A DNA stretch of 64,000 nt, taken from NCBI RefSeq assembly GCF_900108585.1, contig NZ_UESZ01000001.1, positions 3,472,001-3,536,000 of the forward strand. Direction: 5' to 3'. The position numbers and the translations under genes were made by a program. The notes below the pieces were generated by a model. That model was not told the origin of the DNA and did not search any database. It saw only the letters and a list, made by a program, of their open reading frames with translations. Below are positions 8,743 through 16,764 of the stretch, piece by piece (position 1 is the first letter of the stretch; each line of letters starts with the position of its first letter). Source of the stretch: Branchiibius hedensis (GTDB taxonomy: Bacteria > Actinomycetota > Actinomycetes > Actinomycetales > Dermatophilaceae).

Positions 8743-9660
8743 ATGACGCGACGACTCCTCGGGATGACACTCGGACTGGCAACGCTGGCAGGCGGATTGA
8801 CCGCATGTAGCGGCGGCGGCTCCGACGCGACGGCCACCAGCGGCAACGGGGTCGTGCAGGTGGTTGCTTCGACCAACGTGTGGGGTGACGTCGCCAAGAC
8901 CATCGGCGGTGATGCGGTGCACGTCACCTCGTTCATCAACGACCCCAGCCAGGACCCGCACGAATACGAGGCAAGTGTCCGCAACCAGCTCGCGATCAAG
9001 AACGCCGGCGTCGTGATCGAAAACGGCGGTGGCTACGACGATTTCATGACCAAGATGGTCGCCTCGGTCGGTGACAGCAACACCGTGCTCAACGCCGTCG
9101 ACATCTCCGGGAAGAAGGCCGCCGCGGGCGAGGACCTCAACGAGCACGTCTGGTACGACTTCCCGACCGTGCTCAAGGTGGCCGGAGCCATCAAGGACAA
9201 GTTGGCGACCTTGGACCCGTCGCACGCCAACACGTTCACGAAGAACCTCACGACCTTCACCGAGCAGGTCAAGGCGCTCGAGGCGCAGGCGGCTTCGGTG
9301 AAGACCGCCCATGGCGGTCAACCCGTCGCGATCACCGAGCCGGTGCCGGGCTATCTGCTGGAAGCGTGCGGCCTGGTCAACAAGACACCGGAGGCGTTCA
9401 GTGCGGCGATCGAGGACGGCAACGACGTGTCGGTCGGCATCCTCAACGACACGTTGAAGCTGTTCACCGGCCACCAGGTGAAGGCGTTGGTCTACAACGA
9501 GCAGACCACCGGGCCGGTCACCCAGAAGGTGCTGGACACCGCGAAGAGCTCGAACGTGCCCGTCGTGCCGGTGACGGAGACGCTCCCGGCCGGATCGACG
9601 TACGTTACGTGGATGAAGAGCCAGCTGACCGCCTTATCCACCGCCCTCGACCGGTCATGA
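8743..9660 (+). CDS. znuA: ZnuA-type zinc-binding lipoprotein of an ABC importer
   Basis: A 305-residue substrate-binding lipoprotein. It has a basic, hydrophobic signal sequence and a lipobox ending LTAC with the lipidated Cys at 22. The cluster 9-type fold shows DPHEYE (His ligand) near residue 75, NEHVWYD (His) near 134 and a C-terminal TETLPAGSTYVTWM stretch. It binds Zn2+ (or Mn2+) outside the membrane and hands it to ZnuB. ATG 8743 starts directly after the Zur-like box, leaving almost no leader. It overlaps znuC by 4 bp. Confidence 0.9.
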   Translation: MTRRLLGMTLGLATLAGGLTACSGGGSDATATSGNGVVQVVASTNVWGDVAKTIGGDAVHVTSFINDPSQDPHEYEASVRNQLAIKNAGVVIENGGGYDDFMTKMVASVGDSNTVLNAVDISGKKAAAGEDLNEHVWYDFPTVLKVAGAIKDKLATLDPSHANTFTKNLTTFTEQVKALEAQAASVKTAHGGQPVAITEPVPGYLLEACGLVNKTPEAFSAAIEDGNDVSVGILNDTLKLFTGHQVKALVYNEQTTGPVTQKVLDTAKSSNVPVVPVTETLPAGSTYVTWMKSQLTALSTALDRS

Positions 9661-10466
9661 CCGCGCCGGCCCTGGAGCTGACCGACGCCGCCCTGGCGTA
9701 CGGCGATCGGGTCCTGTGGAGCGGACTGAACCTGAGCGTCGAGCCGGGTGAGTTCATTGCGGTGCTCGGTCCGAACGGGTCGGGCAAGACCAGTCTGTTG
9801 CGCGCGATCCTTGGGTTGCAGCACATCTCGGGCACGGTTCGGGTGGCCGGCGAACCGGTGCATCAGGGCAACGAGCACGTCGGCTACGTGCCGCAACACC
9901 GTTCGTCCGCATCGGCGTTCGCGATCCGGGGTCGTGACCTGGTGCGTCTCGGCATCGACGGGAACCATTGGGGACCCGGCCGACGCAATGCGGCGGTCGA
10001 GTCGCGGGTGGACGAATTGTTGGAGCAGGTCGGGGCATCCTCGTACGCCGACGTGCCGATGTCGCTGCTGTCCGGCGGGGAACAGCAGCGGCTGCGGATC
10101 GCCCAGGCCATCGCCAACCGGCCCGCGCTCTTGCTGTGCGACGAACCGCTGGTCTCCCTGGACATTCCGCACCAGCAGGCCGTGGTGCAACTGATCTCGG
10201 ACCAGGGCCGCAACGGGACAGCGACGCTTTTCATCACCCACGAGCTGAATCCGGTTCTGCCGTATTGCGATCGGGTGCTCTATCTGGTCGAGGGCAGCTT
10301 CCAGCTTGGCACGGTCGATGAGGTGATGAACGACGAGACGTTGAGCCGCCTCTACGGTGCGCCGATCGAGGTCATCCGGCGGGGTGATCGCATCGTCGTG
10401 CTCGGCACGGATGTCGCGGCCGGTGACACCCATCATCAGCACTGTCACCCGGGGGAGGAGCACTGA
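9657..10466 (+). CDS. znuC: ZnuC-type ATPase of the zinc importer, with His-rich tail
   Basis: A 269-residue ABC ATPase with Walker A GPNGSGKTS near residue 40, signature LSGGEQQR near 142, Walker B LLLCDEP and the H-loop FITHE. It powers zinc import through ZnuB. The C-terminus ends in a short histidine/cysteine-rich tail (DTHHQHCHPGEEH), which could bind metal on the cytosolic side. ATG 9657 overlaps the znuA stop (ATGA) and the end overlaps znuB in TGATG, so the operon is tightly coupled. Confidence 0.92.
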   Translation: MTAPALELTDAALAYGDRVLWSGLNLSVEPGEFIAVLGPNGSGKTSLLRAILGLQHISGTVRVAGEPVHQGNEHVGYVPQHRSSASAFAIRGRDLVRLGIDGNHWGPGRRNAAVESRVDELLEQVGASSYADVPMSLLSGGEQQRLRIAQAIANRPALLLCDEPLVSLDIPHQQAVVQLISDQGRNGTATLFITHELNPVLPYCDRVLYLVEGSFQLGTVDEVMNDETLSRLYGAPIEVIRRGDRIVVLGTDVAAGDTHHQHCHPGEEH

Positions 10467-11317
10467 TGGATCGGATCTTCAACTTCAGCGACTACGCGGA
10501 ACTCCTTCCGCTGGTGCAGAACTCGCTCATCGCAGCCATCGCCCTCGGGTTCCTGGGCGGACTCTTCGGCACGTTCGTGATGATGCGGGATCTGCCCTTC
10601 GCCGTGCACGGCATCAGTGAGTTGTCCTTCGCGGGGGCGTCAGCAGCCCTACTCTTCGGCATCAACGTGGTCGCCGGGTCGGTCATCGGATCGCTCATCG
10701 CGGCCGGCATCCTCGGCTTCCTCGGCAGTCGAGCGCGGGATCGCAACTCGATCATCGGCGTACTCATGCCGTTCGGTCTCGGCCTCGGTGTGCTGTGTTT
10801 GTCTCTCTACCAAGGTCGTTCGGCCAACAAGTTCGGATTGTTGCTCGGCCAGATCGTGGCTGTGGACGACACGCAACTGGCCGCTCTGCTCGTGGGCTCG
10901 GCCATTGCCATTGTCGCGTTGCTGATCATGTGGCGACCGTTGCTCTTCGCCAGTGTCGACCCCGAGGTCGCGCAGGCCAGAGGTGTGCCGGTGCGGGCGC
11001 TGTCGCTGGCCTTCATGCTCGCGCTGGGCGTTGCGGTCGCACTGTCGATCCAGGTGGTGGGTGCGCTGTTGGTGTTGTCGCTGTTGGTGACGCCTGCTGC
11101 GGCGGCCTTCCGGGTGACGGCCTCGCCGGTGTGGGCGCCTGTGCTGGCAACGGTTTTCGCGCTCATCGCCATGGTCGGCGGAATCTTGCTGGCTACCGGG
11201 GCGAGCATCCCGATCAGCCCCTACGTGACGACGCTGTCCTTCTTGATCTACCTGATCTGTTGGGCCGTTGGTCGTCGGCGCAGTGCGCGGGGCTGGACCG
11301 CTCGGAGCGCCGCATGA
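10466..11317 (+). CDS. znuB: ZnuB-type permease of the zinc importer
   Basis: A 283-residue ABC-3 family permease with about eight hydrophobic segments. Family-typical stretches are HGISELSFAGASAALL near residue 50, VLMPFGLGLGVLCLSLY near 100 and ALLVLSLLVTPAAAAF near 200. It forms the membrane channel for Zn2+ with ZnuC. Translation is coupled to znuC through TGATG and its stop overlaps the zur start (ATGA). Confidence 0.92.
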   Translation: MDRIFNFSDYAELLPLVQNSLIAAIALGFLGGLFGTFVMMRDLPFAVHGISELSFAGASAALLFGINVVAGSVIGSLIAAGILGFLGSRARDRNSIIGVLMPFGLGLGVLCLSLYQGRSANKFGLLLGQIVAVDDTQLAALLVGSAIAIVALLIMWRPLLFASVDPEVAQARGVPVRALSLAFMLALGVAVALSIQVVGALLVLSLLVTPAAAAFRVTASPVWAPVLATVFALIAMVGGILLATGASIPISPYVTTLSFLIYLICWAVGRRRSARGWTARSAA

Positions 11318-11706
11318 GCCGCCGGGCCACGAAACAAGGCGCTGCGGTGGAGGCAGCCTTGGCCGCCGACACGACCTTCCGCAGTGCGCAGGAGTTGCAC
11401 GCGGGGTTGCGCGTGGACGGTCAGAGCATCGGGTTGGCCACGGTTTACCGGCAGTTGAGCGCGCTCGTCGAGGACGGCCGAGCCGACGTGGTGCAGGGCC
11501 CGGACGGGGAGAGCCGGTACCGGTTGTGCGGACCGTCGGAAGCTGATTCGCACCACCACCATCTGGTCTGTCGGGAGTGCGGCGCCAGTGTTGAGGTGGC
11601 CAGTTCAGCGGTGGAGAAGTGGGCCTCGCAGATCGCTGCGGACGCCGGTTACACGCAGGTCAGCCACACCGTCGAGATCTTCGGTCAGTGCCCGCGGTGC
11701 TCGTAA
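11314..11706 (+). CDS. zur: Zur, Fur-family zinc uptake regulator
   Basis: A 130-residue Fur-family repressor. The winged helix lies in residues 5-75 (SIGLATVYRQLSALVEDGRA), then comes the metal-binding HHHHLVCRECG stretch and a C-terminal CPRC that completes the two CxxC structural zinc sites. It is the last gene of znuACB-zur, starting 4 bp inside znuB. It most likely binds the dyad at 8721-8735 and so autoregulates. Its 3' end overlaps the convergent photolyase gene by 22 bp. Confidence 0.92.
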   Translation: MSRRATKQGAAVEAALAADTTFRSAQELHAGLRVDGQSIGLATVYRQLSALVEDGRADVVQGPDGESRYRLCGPSEADSHHHHLVCRECGASVEVASSAVEKWASQIAADAGYTQVSHTVEIFGQCPRCS

Positions 11707-12983
11707 CGCCGTAGCGTCTCCTCGCGCTCGGCCTTGTGGTCCACGATCGGATCGGGATACTCATCCGTGCCCAACTCGGGGATCCAGCGCTTGACGTACT
11801 CGCCCTGCGGGTCGAACTTCTCGCCCTGCGTGGTCGGATTGAAGACCCGGAAGTACGGCGCGGCATCGGTCCCGGTGCCCGCAACCCATTGCCACCCGTG
11901 GTTGTTCGAGGCGATGTCGCCGTCGATGAGGCGGTCGAGGAAGTAGCGGGCACCGTGCGGCCACCACACATGTAGGTCCTTGGTCAGGAAGCTGGCCGTG
12001 ATCATCCGGACCCGGTTGTGCATCCAGCCGGTCTCGTTCAGCTGTCGCATCCCGGCGTCGACGATCGGGAAGCCGGTGCGGCCGTCTTTCCAGGCTTCGA
12101 AGGTCTCGTCCGGCTCGTCATAGGGGATGCCGAGCGGGTTGAGATCGTGCCACGCGGACTTCGGGTTGTGGTGCAGCACGTCCGCGTAGAACTCCCGCCA
12201 CGCCAACTCCGTGACGTAGCGGTCGGCGCGCTTGCTCTTGGGAGCCTCGGCTAGCAACGTGCGCGGATGTAGGACGCCGTACTTCAGATAGGGCGACAGC
12301 CGTGAGGTGGCGTCACGGTCGGGGCGGTCCCGGTCGTCGCCGTAATCGGCTATGTCCTCGAGGAATTCGTGCCATCGCTGCATGGCCGCGTCTTCGCCCG
12401 CGGGCGGAAGTTCGGGGGCTTCGCGGATGGCCTTGTCGAGCATTGCGTCCACGCGACCGTCGGAGTCCGCGGTCGCCCAGCGCACCCGGTCGACCTGCGC
12501 GGGGGCAGGCCAGCCGTGCTCGCGCCACGCCTTCGAGAACGGCGTGAAGACTTTGTACGGCTTGCCGCTGCCGTTGCTGATCAGACCGGGACCGACGGCG
12601 TACGGCGTTCCCGTCTCGACCAATTCGACCTCTGCGTCGTTGAGTGCGGCGGCGATCCTGGCGTCCCGTCGAGCGCCGTAGGGAGTGGTCTCACGCGTGA
12701 CGTGCACCCGTGCGGCCCCGAGCTCGCGGGCCACCTTCGGGACCACGACGGACGGGTCACCCAGGCGGATAACCAGCCGATCGGCGTACGCCGAGTTGGT
12801 CGCCTTGAGCGTCGCGGCCAGCCAGCCGCGACGGGCTGGGCCAGCGGACTTCCACAACACGGGGTCGATCACGAAGAGGGGCAGGACGCCCGCGCTGCCG
12901 GCGTCCTCGTGCGCCTTCAACAGCGCCGGATGGTCGTGTCGGCGCAGGTCGCGACGGAGCCAGAGGATGGCCGGTTGGTTCAT
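11685..12983 (-). CDS. phr: Deoxyribodipyrimidine photolyase (cryptochrome/photolyase family)
   Basis: A 432-residue DNA repair flavoenzyme that uses light to split cyclobutane pyrimidine dimers. The N-terminal alpha/beta antenna domain begins ILWLRRDLRRHDHPAL. The FAD-binding domain contains SRLSPYLKYGVLHPR, ELAWREFY and the highly conserved WMHNRVRMITASFL, followed by GDIASNNHGWQWVAGTGTDAAPYFR. ATG 12983 fits the family start; the frame is open upstream but without similarity. The length is typical of CPD class I photolyases. Confidence 0.95.
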   Translation of the reverse strand: MNQPAILWLRRDLRRHDHPALLKAHEDAGSAGVLPLFVIDPVLWKSAGPARRGWLAATLKATNSAYADRLVIRLGDPSVVVPKVARELGAARVHVTRETTPYGARRDARIAAALNDAEVELVETGTPYAVGPGLISNGSGKPYKVFTPFSKAWREHGWPAPAQVDRVRWATADSDGRVDAMLDKAIREAPELPPAGEDAAMQRWHEFLEDIADYGDDRDRPDRDATSRLSPYLKYGVLHPRTLLAEAPKSKRADRYVTELAWREFYADVLHHNPKSAWHDLNPLGIPYDEPDETFEAWKDGRTGFPIVDAGMRQLNETGWMHNRVRMITASFLTKDLHVWWPHGARYFLDRLIDGDIASNNHGWQWVAGTGTDAAPYFRVFNPTTQGEKFDPQGEYVKRWIPELGTDEYPDPIVDHKAEREETLRRYEHRGH

Positions 12984-13736
12984 GCGCCCAGCTTCGCCGG
13001 TCGGTTGGTGAGGTGGCCACCTACCTGGGGGCAATGCCGGTATAGCTGGGAGAATCCTGTATAAGTGCTGAGCGGGACGACAGGACGGTGGTCCCGGGGA
13101 GGGGAAGCAATGTCGTGGTTCGGGGCTCTGCCGGTGGCAGCCAAGGTGGGCGTCGCGGTGACCGGCCTCGCCGTGGCGACCACCGGCACCGGCATAGCTG
13201 TTCGGCAGATGTCGTCGATCGATCAGGCGGGTCGAACGGCCACCGTCACGCATGTCGTCGATGGAGACACCGTCGATGTCATGTTGGACGGTATGAAGCA
13301 ACGGGTGCGATTGCTCAACGTGAACACACCGGAGAGCGTTGATCCGGATAAACCGGTGGAGTGTATGGCGAATGAGGCGTCGGCCTACTTGCGGGAGACG
13401 CTCCCGATCGGGTCGACGGTTCGGGTGGAGACCGACGTCGAGGAACACGACTCCTATGGCCGACTGCTCGCTGGCATCTGGCTTGACGGACGGTTGATCA
13501 ATGCCGAGATCGCCCGCAACGGTTTTGGGGTGGCGATGAAGATCTCGCCGAACGGGAAGTTCTACTCCGCCGTCGAGGATGCCCAGCAGGGGGCGATTCA
13601 CGCGAAGGTCGGGCTCTACGATCCGGACGCCCAGTGCACGGTACCGGGTGCCGTCGCCACCTTGGAGACCATGACAACGCAGGCGGCGTCTGCGGCTGCG
13701 GCTAGCCCAACGAGCACCACGACGGTCTCCTCGGTG

Positions 13737-13742
13737 GCTAGC
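13737..13742. repeat. Target-site duplication GCTAGC, left of IS481 copy 1
   Basis: GCTAGC here is repeated at 14843-14848 on the other side of the element. Bases 13738-13740 (CTA) are read on the minus strand as the transposase stop codon TAG. Confidence 0.95.
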
Positions 13743-14727
13743 TGTAGTGCCCCGCCAGGTTGGGTACGCGGTCTGCGGGTGAGCCACCTTTGAGCGCGGT
13801 GTGTGCGCGGTGGTGATTGTAGATGTGCAGGAAGTCCTCGTACGCGGCGGCGCGTTCGGTCTCGCTGGTGTAGGGGCGGGCGTAGGCCCACTCCTCGGTC
13901 AGGGTCCGGTTGAACCGCTCGACTTTCCCGTTGGTTTTCGGGGTGTAGGGGCGGGTGCGTTTATGGGTGATCCCATGGTCCTGCAGCATGTTCCGGAATA
14001 GGTGGGAGCGGTAACAGGACCCGTTGTCGGTCATCACCCGGTCCGTGGTGATCCCGACCTGCGCGAAGTGCGCCACCGCCCGTTGCATGAACGCGGTCGC
14101 GGTCTCCTTCTTCTCATCGGCCAGGATCTCTGAGTAGGCGTACCGGGAGTGGTCATCGACCGCGTGGTGCAGGTAGGCATACCCCCGCCCACTGCTGGAG
14201 GTAGCACGGGAGTTAGCTTTCCCCGCAGCGCGGCCATGGACCCGGTGTCCACCCCCATCGGGGATGCGGCCCAGCTTCTTGATGTCCACGTGGACCAAAT
14301 CACCCGGGGCGTCGCGTTCGTAGCGCACCACCTTTCGACGACCGGCCCGTACCGGGGCACCAGTGGCCGGGTCCGTCCAGGACAACCGAAGACACCGGTA
14401 CCGGGTCAGGATGCGGTGCACCGTGGCCGGATTCATCCCCAGGTGGTAGGCGATCCGGGCCGGCCCCCACCGCCGCGAAACCCGTAACCCCAGGACTCGC
14501 CGTTCCCGGCGCCTACTGGTGCGGTGCGGACATGACTGGGGCCGGCTGGGACGATCGCACATCCCCGCCGCACCATGCTGGCGGTACCGGGCCGCCCAGC
14601 GGTGCGCGGTGGTGACCGAGACCCCGAACCGGTCTGCGGCCCGCCGCAACGGCCACCCATCGTCCACCACGCACCGCGCCAGGCGCAGGCGACCAGTCGC
14701 AGAAAGCGGGGCATTAGCGTGGACCAT
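13738..14727 (-). CDS. IS481-family transposase, copy 1
   Basis: A 329-residue DDE transposase. The N-terminal helix-turn-helix region includes DRFGVSVTTAHRWAARYR near residue 35. The catalytic core shows the three acidic residues in VHVDIKK, VMTDNGS and GKVERFN. The start ATG 14727 has GGAGGT four bases upstream; that site is paired in a hairpin with 14776-14785. The last codon (AGC) is shared between element and target, and the stop TAG lies wholly in the target-site duplication, so the element itself carries no stop in this frame. Confidence 0.95.
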   Translation of the reverse strand: MVHANAPLSATGRLRLARCVVDDGWPLRRAADRFGVSVTTAHRWAARYRQHGAAGMCDRPSRPQSCPHRTSRRRERRVLGLRVSRRWGPARIAYHLGMNPATVHRILTRYRCLRLSWTDPATGAPVRAGRRKVVRYERDAPGDLVHVDIKKLGRIPDGGGHRVHGRAAGKANSRATSSSGRGYAYLHHAVDDHSRYAYSEILADEKKETATAFMQRAVAHFAQVGITTDRVMTDNGSCYRSHLFRNMLQDHGITHKRTRPYTPKTNGKVERFNRTLTEEWAYARPYTSETERAAAYEDFLHIYNHHRAHTALKGGSPADRVPNLAGHYS

Positions 14728-14842
14728 GAGGACCTCCGGGTTTGGGGATGTGTTTGCTTCGTCGCTTCACACCTCACCCGGAGGTCTTCCTCAAGTCACG
14801 CCGACAGGCCGAGAACCGTTCCTAACGTCCCGGGGCAGTACA
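13743..14842 (-). mobile_element. IS481-family insertion sequence, copy 1 (1100 bp)
   Basis: The element runs from TGTAGTGCCCCG at the left end to CGGGGCAGTACA at the right. The imperfect terminal inverted repeats match at about 20 of 26 positions. It is flanked by the 6-bp direct repeat GCTAGC (13737-13742 and 14843-14848), the NCTAGN target known for IS481 relatives. It carries one transposase gene on the minus strand. It sits inside the thermonuclease gene. A second copy at 54596-55695 appears identical over the whole length. Confidence 0.95.
14732..14792 (-). promoter_or_regulatory. Hairpin hiding the transposase ribosome binding site (copy 1)
   Basis: On the minus-strand transcript, ACCTCCGGGT (plus-strand 14776-14785) pairs perfectly with ACCCGGAGGT (14732-14741) around a 34-base loop. 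A further GAGG/CCTC pairing extends the stem past a small bulge. The 3' arm contains the GGAGGT Shine-Dalgarno of the transposase. Such leaders in other IS elements limit translation from read-through transcripts; that role here is inferred. Confidence 0.7.
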
Positions 14843-14848
14843 GCTAGC
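14843..14848. repeat. Target-site duplication GCTAGC, right of IS481 copy 1
   Basis: This is the second copy of the 6-bp target. With one copy removed, the thermonuclease reading frame reads through without a shift. Confidence 0.95.
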
Positions 14849-15330
14849 GCCCTGCTAGCCGCCAGTGCTTTGGAGTCGGTGCTGAACGCTGGCGACCGCC
14901 TCCCGGCCTCGGCCCTCACAACGGCAGCGCTCGCGGATGCTCGGCAGAAGGTCGGCATCTTGAAGGGTCAGCTGAACAACCTGAAGGCCGCTGCCGCCAA
15001 ACCAAGTACACCGGCGCAGACGACGCCCAAGGCCAGCCCCTCCGCGCCGAAAGCAACTCCTTCCGCGCCGAAGACGAGTCAGCCTGCCCCTAAGCCGAAC
15101 GTGACGCCCAAGCCGAAACCGACCAGGCCGTCGGCGCCCCCGCCACCGGTCAAGCCGGCCCCGAAGCCGACCAAGCCCAAGACCCCGCCGCCGGCGAAGG
15201 CCTCGCCGACGCCGAAACCCAAAGGCGGCGGAGGGTCGGGCTACACGGGGTGTCGCAAGTATGCGCCGGGTGGAAAGACCTGGACGCCGATCCCGTGCCC
15301 GCGAAAGAAGTAGCTGACGCAGCCGTCTGG

Positions 15331-16005
15331 CTAGTCGGCTAGTTCACCGACGCCGGAGGCGATGGCCAGGGTCAGCAGGCCGAAGGAGACGGCGCGGATG
15401 ATGGTGCGCGCGGGGTGGGTGTGCCCGAATTTTGCGCCGACGAACGAGGTGATCCCCAGGGACAGCGTGACGGCTCCGAGGGTGACGATCAGTTGGTTGT
15501 ACGGCGGGACGAGCAGCGCGATCAGGGCCGGCATGAGGGCGCCGACGAGGAAGGCGAGCGCGGCGGTCAGGCCGGCGGTCACCGGTGACTGGAAGTCGCG
15601 CTCATCTAGGTCGAGTTCGTCGTCGATGTGAGCCTCGAGAGCGTTGTGGGCACTGAGTTCCTGGGCGACTTCGTGGGCCAATCGGTCGCTCAGGCCCTTA
15701 TCGAGGTAGATGTCGACCAACTCGTCGTACTCCTCCTGCGGGGTCAACGCCAGCCGCCGCTTCGTTTCGGCGATCTCGGTCATGATCGCGTCGCGGTTGA
15801 AGGAGGCCTCGGTGTAGCGCATCGCGGCCATGGAGGTGGCACCCGCGGAGATCGCGACGACGGCCGTGACGATGATGGTCGTGCTGCGCAGGTCTGCTGT
15901 GACCAGACCGGACAGCAGGCCCGCGACGCCGAGGATGCCGTCGTTGACGTCGACCACTCGCTCGCGCCAAATCTGCGCACGAATCCGCGGGGTCACCTTC
16001 GTCAC
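15331..16005 (-). CDS. VIT1/CCC1-family membrane protein (putative Fe/Mn transporter)
   Basis: A 224-residue membrane protein of the VIT1/CCC1 family, which moves iron or manganese. It opens with the family motif VVDVNDGILGVAGLLSGLV, followed by ISAGATSMAAMRYTEAS. A cytosolic acidic and helical segment (about residues 75-140) is rich in Glu/Asp and is the usual metal-binding loop. Three more hydrophobic segments follow. GTG 16005 is the start. Metal identity is not shown by the sequence. Confidence 0.87.
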   Translation of the reverse strand: MTKVTPRIRAQIWRERVVDVNDGILGVAGLLSGLVTADLRSTTIIVTAVVAISAGATSMAAMRYTEASFNRDAIMTEIAETKRRLALTPQEEYDELVDIYLDKGLSDRLAHEVAQELSAHNALEAHIDDELDLDERDFQSPVTAGLTAALAFLVGALMPALIALLVPPYNQLIVTLGAVTLSLGITSFVGAKFGHTHPARTIIRAVSFGLLTLAIASGVGELAD

Positions 16006-16043
16006 AGCGCAGATCGTAGTGCGGCAGAAGCGGATTCACCTGA

Positions 16044-16667
16044 CTATCCGGCTCTCCGCAGCGCGTCTGGATCGATGTTGACCGTGCGCAAGTAACGGTC
16101 TGCTCCCCGGTAGACCCGGATCGTCCTTGGCAGGCAGAGTACGAGGAGGACCAACAGCCCGAGGTAGACCCAGGCCAGAACAGGACTGCGCGACCAATTA
16201 GTCACAGCGATCACCGCGCAGCCCACCAGCCCTACCGGGAGAACCCACAGCACGCGTCGCTTCTGCAGGGCGATCTTGCGAGCACTCGTGGTCTCGACGT
16301 ACCGAAGGAACCGGTCGGCGCTCGGTTCGCCGCGACGGATCGCCCGCTGCACATGCCGACGGTCCCGACGAGGCAGTCCGGCCGGCAGCGGGATCCACTG
16401 CCCGTCGAATCGTCGCCGCAGTCGGCGGATCACGAAGGTCATCACGATCGCGTAGAACACGACCATCCCGATCAGCAACAGGGCGAGCACGACTGCGGAA
16501 CGGTGGCCGTGGGCGCGATGTCGATGAGGGTGATCCATCAGGTGCGCGCCGATCACTCCCGCCAGCGGCGAGATGAGCAGCACGACGCCCATGGTGGTGA
16601 GCCAGCGCTTGCGGGCGCGCAGCCACGTTTGTCTGACTTGGCCCTCAAGGCCGGCCGGTATCGGCAA
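16044..16667 (-). CDS. Membrane protein of unknown function
   Basis: A 207-residue protein I do not recognise. It has two hydrophobic segments in the N-terminal third (around residues 26-42 and 60-80), separated by a His/Arg-rich stretch (HPHRHRAHGHR), then a basic cytosolic region and two more hydrophobic segments near residues 145-185. The listed start is TTG 16667 without a clear ribosome binding site; an in-frame ATG 25 codons later, just before the first membrane segment, is possible. Nothing in the neighbourhood suggests a role. Confidence 0.55.
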   Translation of the reverse strand: MPIPAGLEGQVRQTWLRARKRWLTTMGVVLLISPLAGVIGAHLMDHPHRHRAHGHRSAVVLALLLIGMVVFYAIVMTFVIRRLRRRFDGQWIPLPAGLPRRDRRHVQRAIRRGEPSADRFLRYVETTSARKIALQKRRVLWVLPVGLVGCAVIAVTNWSRSPVLAWVYLGLLVLLVLCLPRTIRVYRGADRYLRTVNIDPDALRRAG

Positions 16668-16764
16668 CGGTCCATCGACGCCCCCCCACGTCGATCGGAG
16701 AACGATTGCTATCCACGAACCCTGGGGGTTCGCTGGGAATTCGCACGGAGGGGTGTCCGCCGCC

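Larger units (their letters stand above)
13110..15313 (+). pseudogene. Secreted thermonuclease-like gene interrupted by IS481
   Basis: The gene starts at ATG 13110 with GAGGGG just upstream. Segment 13110-13742 encodes a membrane/signal segment (residues about 8-30) and a staphylococcal-nuclease domain with VVDGDTVDV, an Arg in RVRLLNVNTPES with its catalytic Glu, and the second Arg in YGRLLAG. An IS481 element then breaks it. Segment 14849-15313 resumes in the same frame with LLAASALESVL, a long Pro/Lys/Ala-rich linker and a Cys-containing end (GYTGCRKYAP...IPCP). Removing the element and one target copy restores a 365-residue protein exactly. In the present state translation stops at 13793 (227 residues), leaving the nuclease domain whole, so activity may survive without the tail. 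Confidence 0.88.

Noticed and set aside
13060-13065. TATAAG as a -10 promoter of the thermonuclease gene
   Set aside because: No convincing -35 element lies at the right distance, so it was not listed as a promoter.
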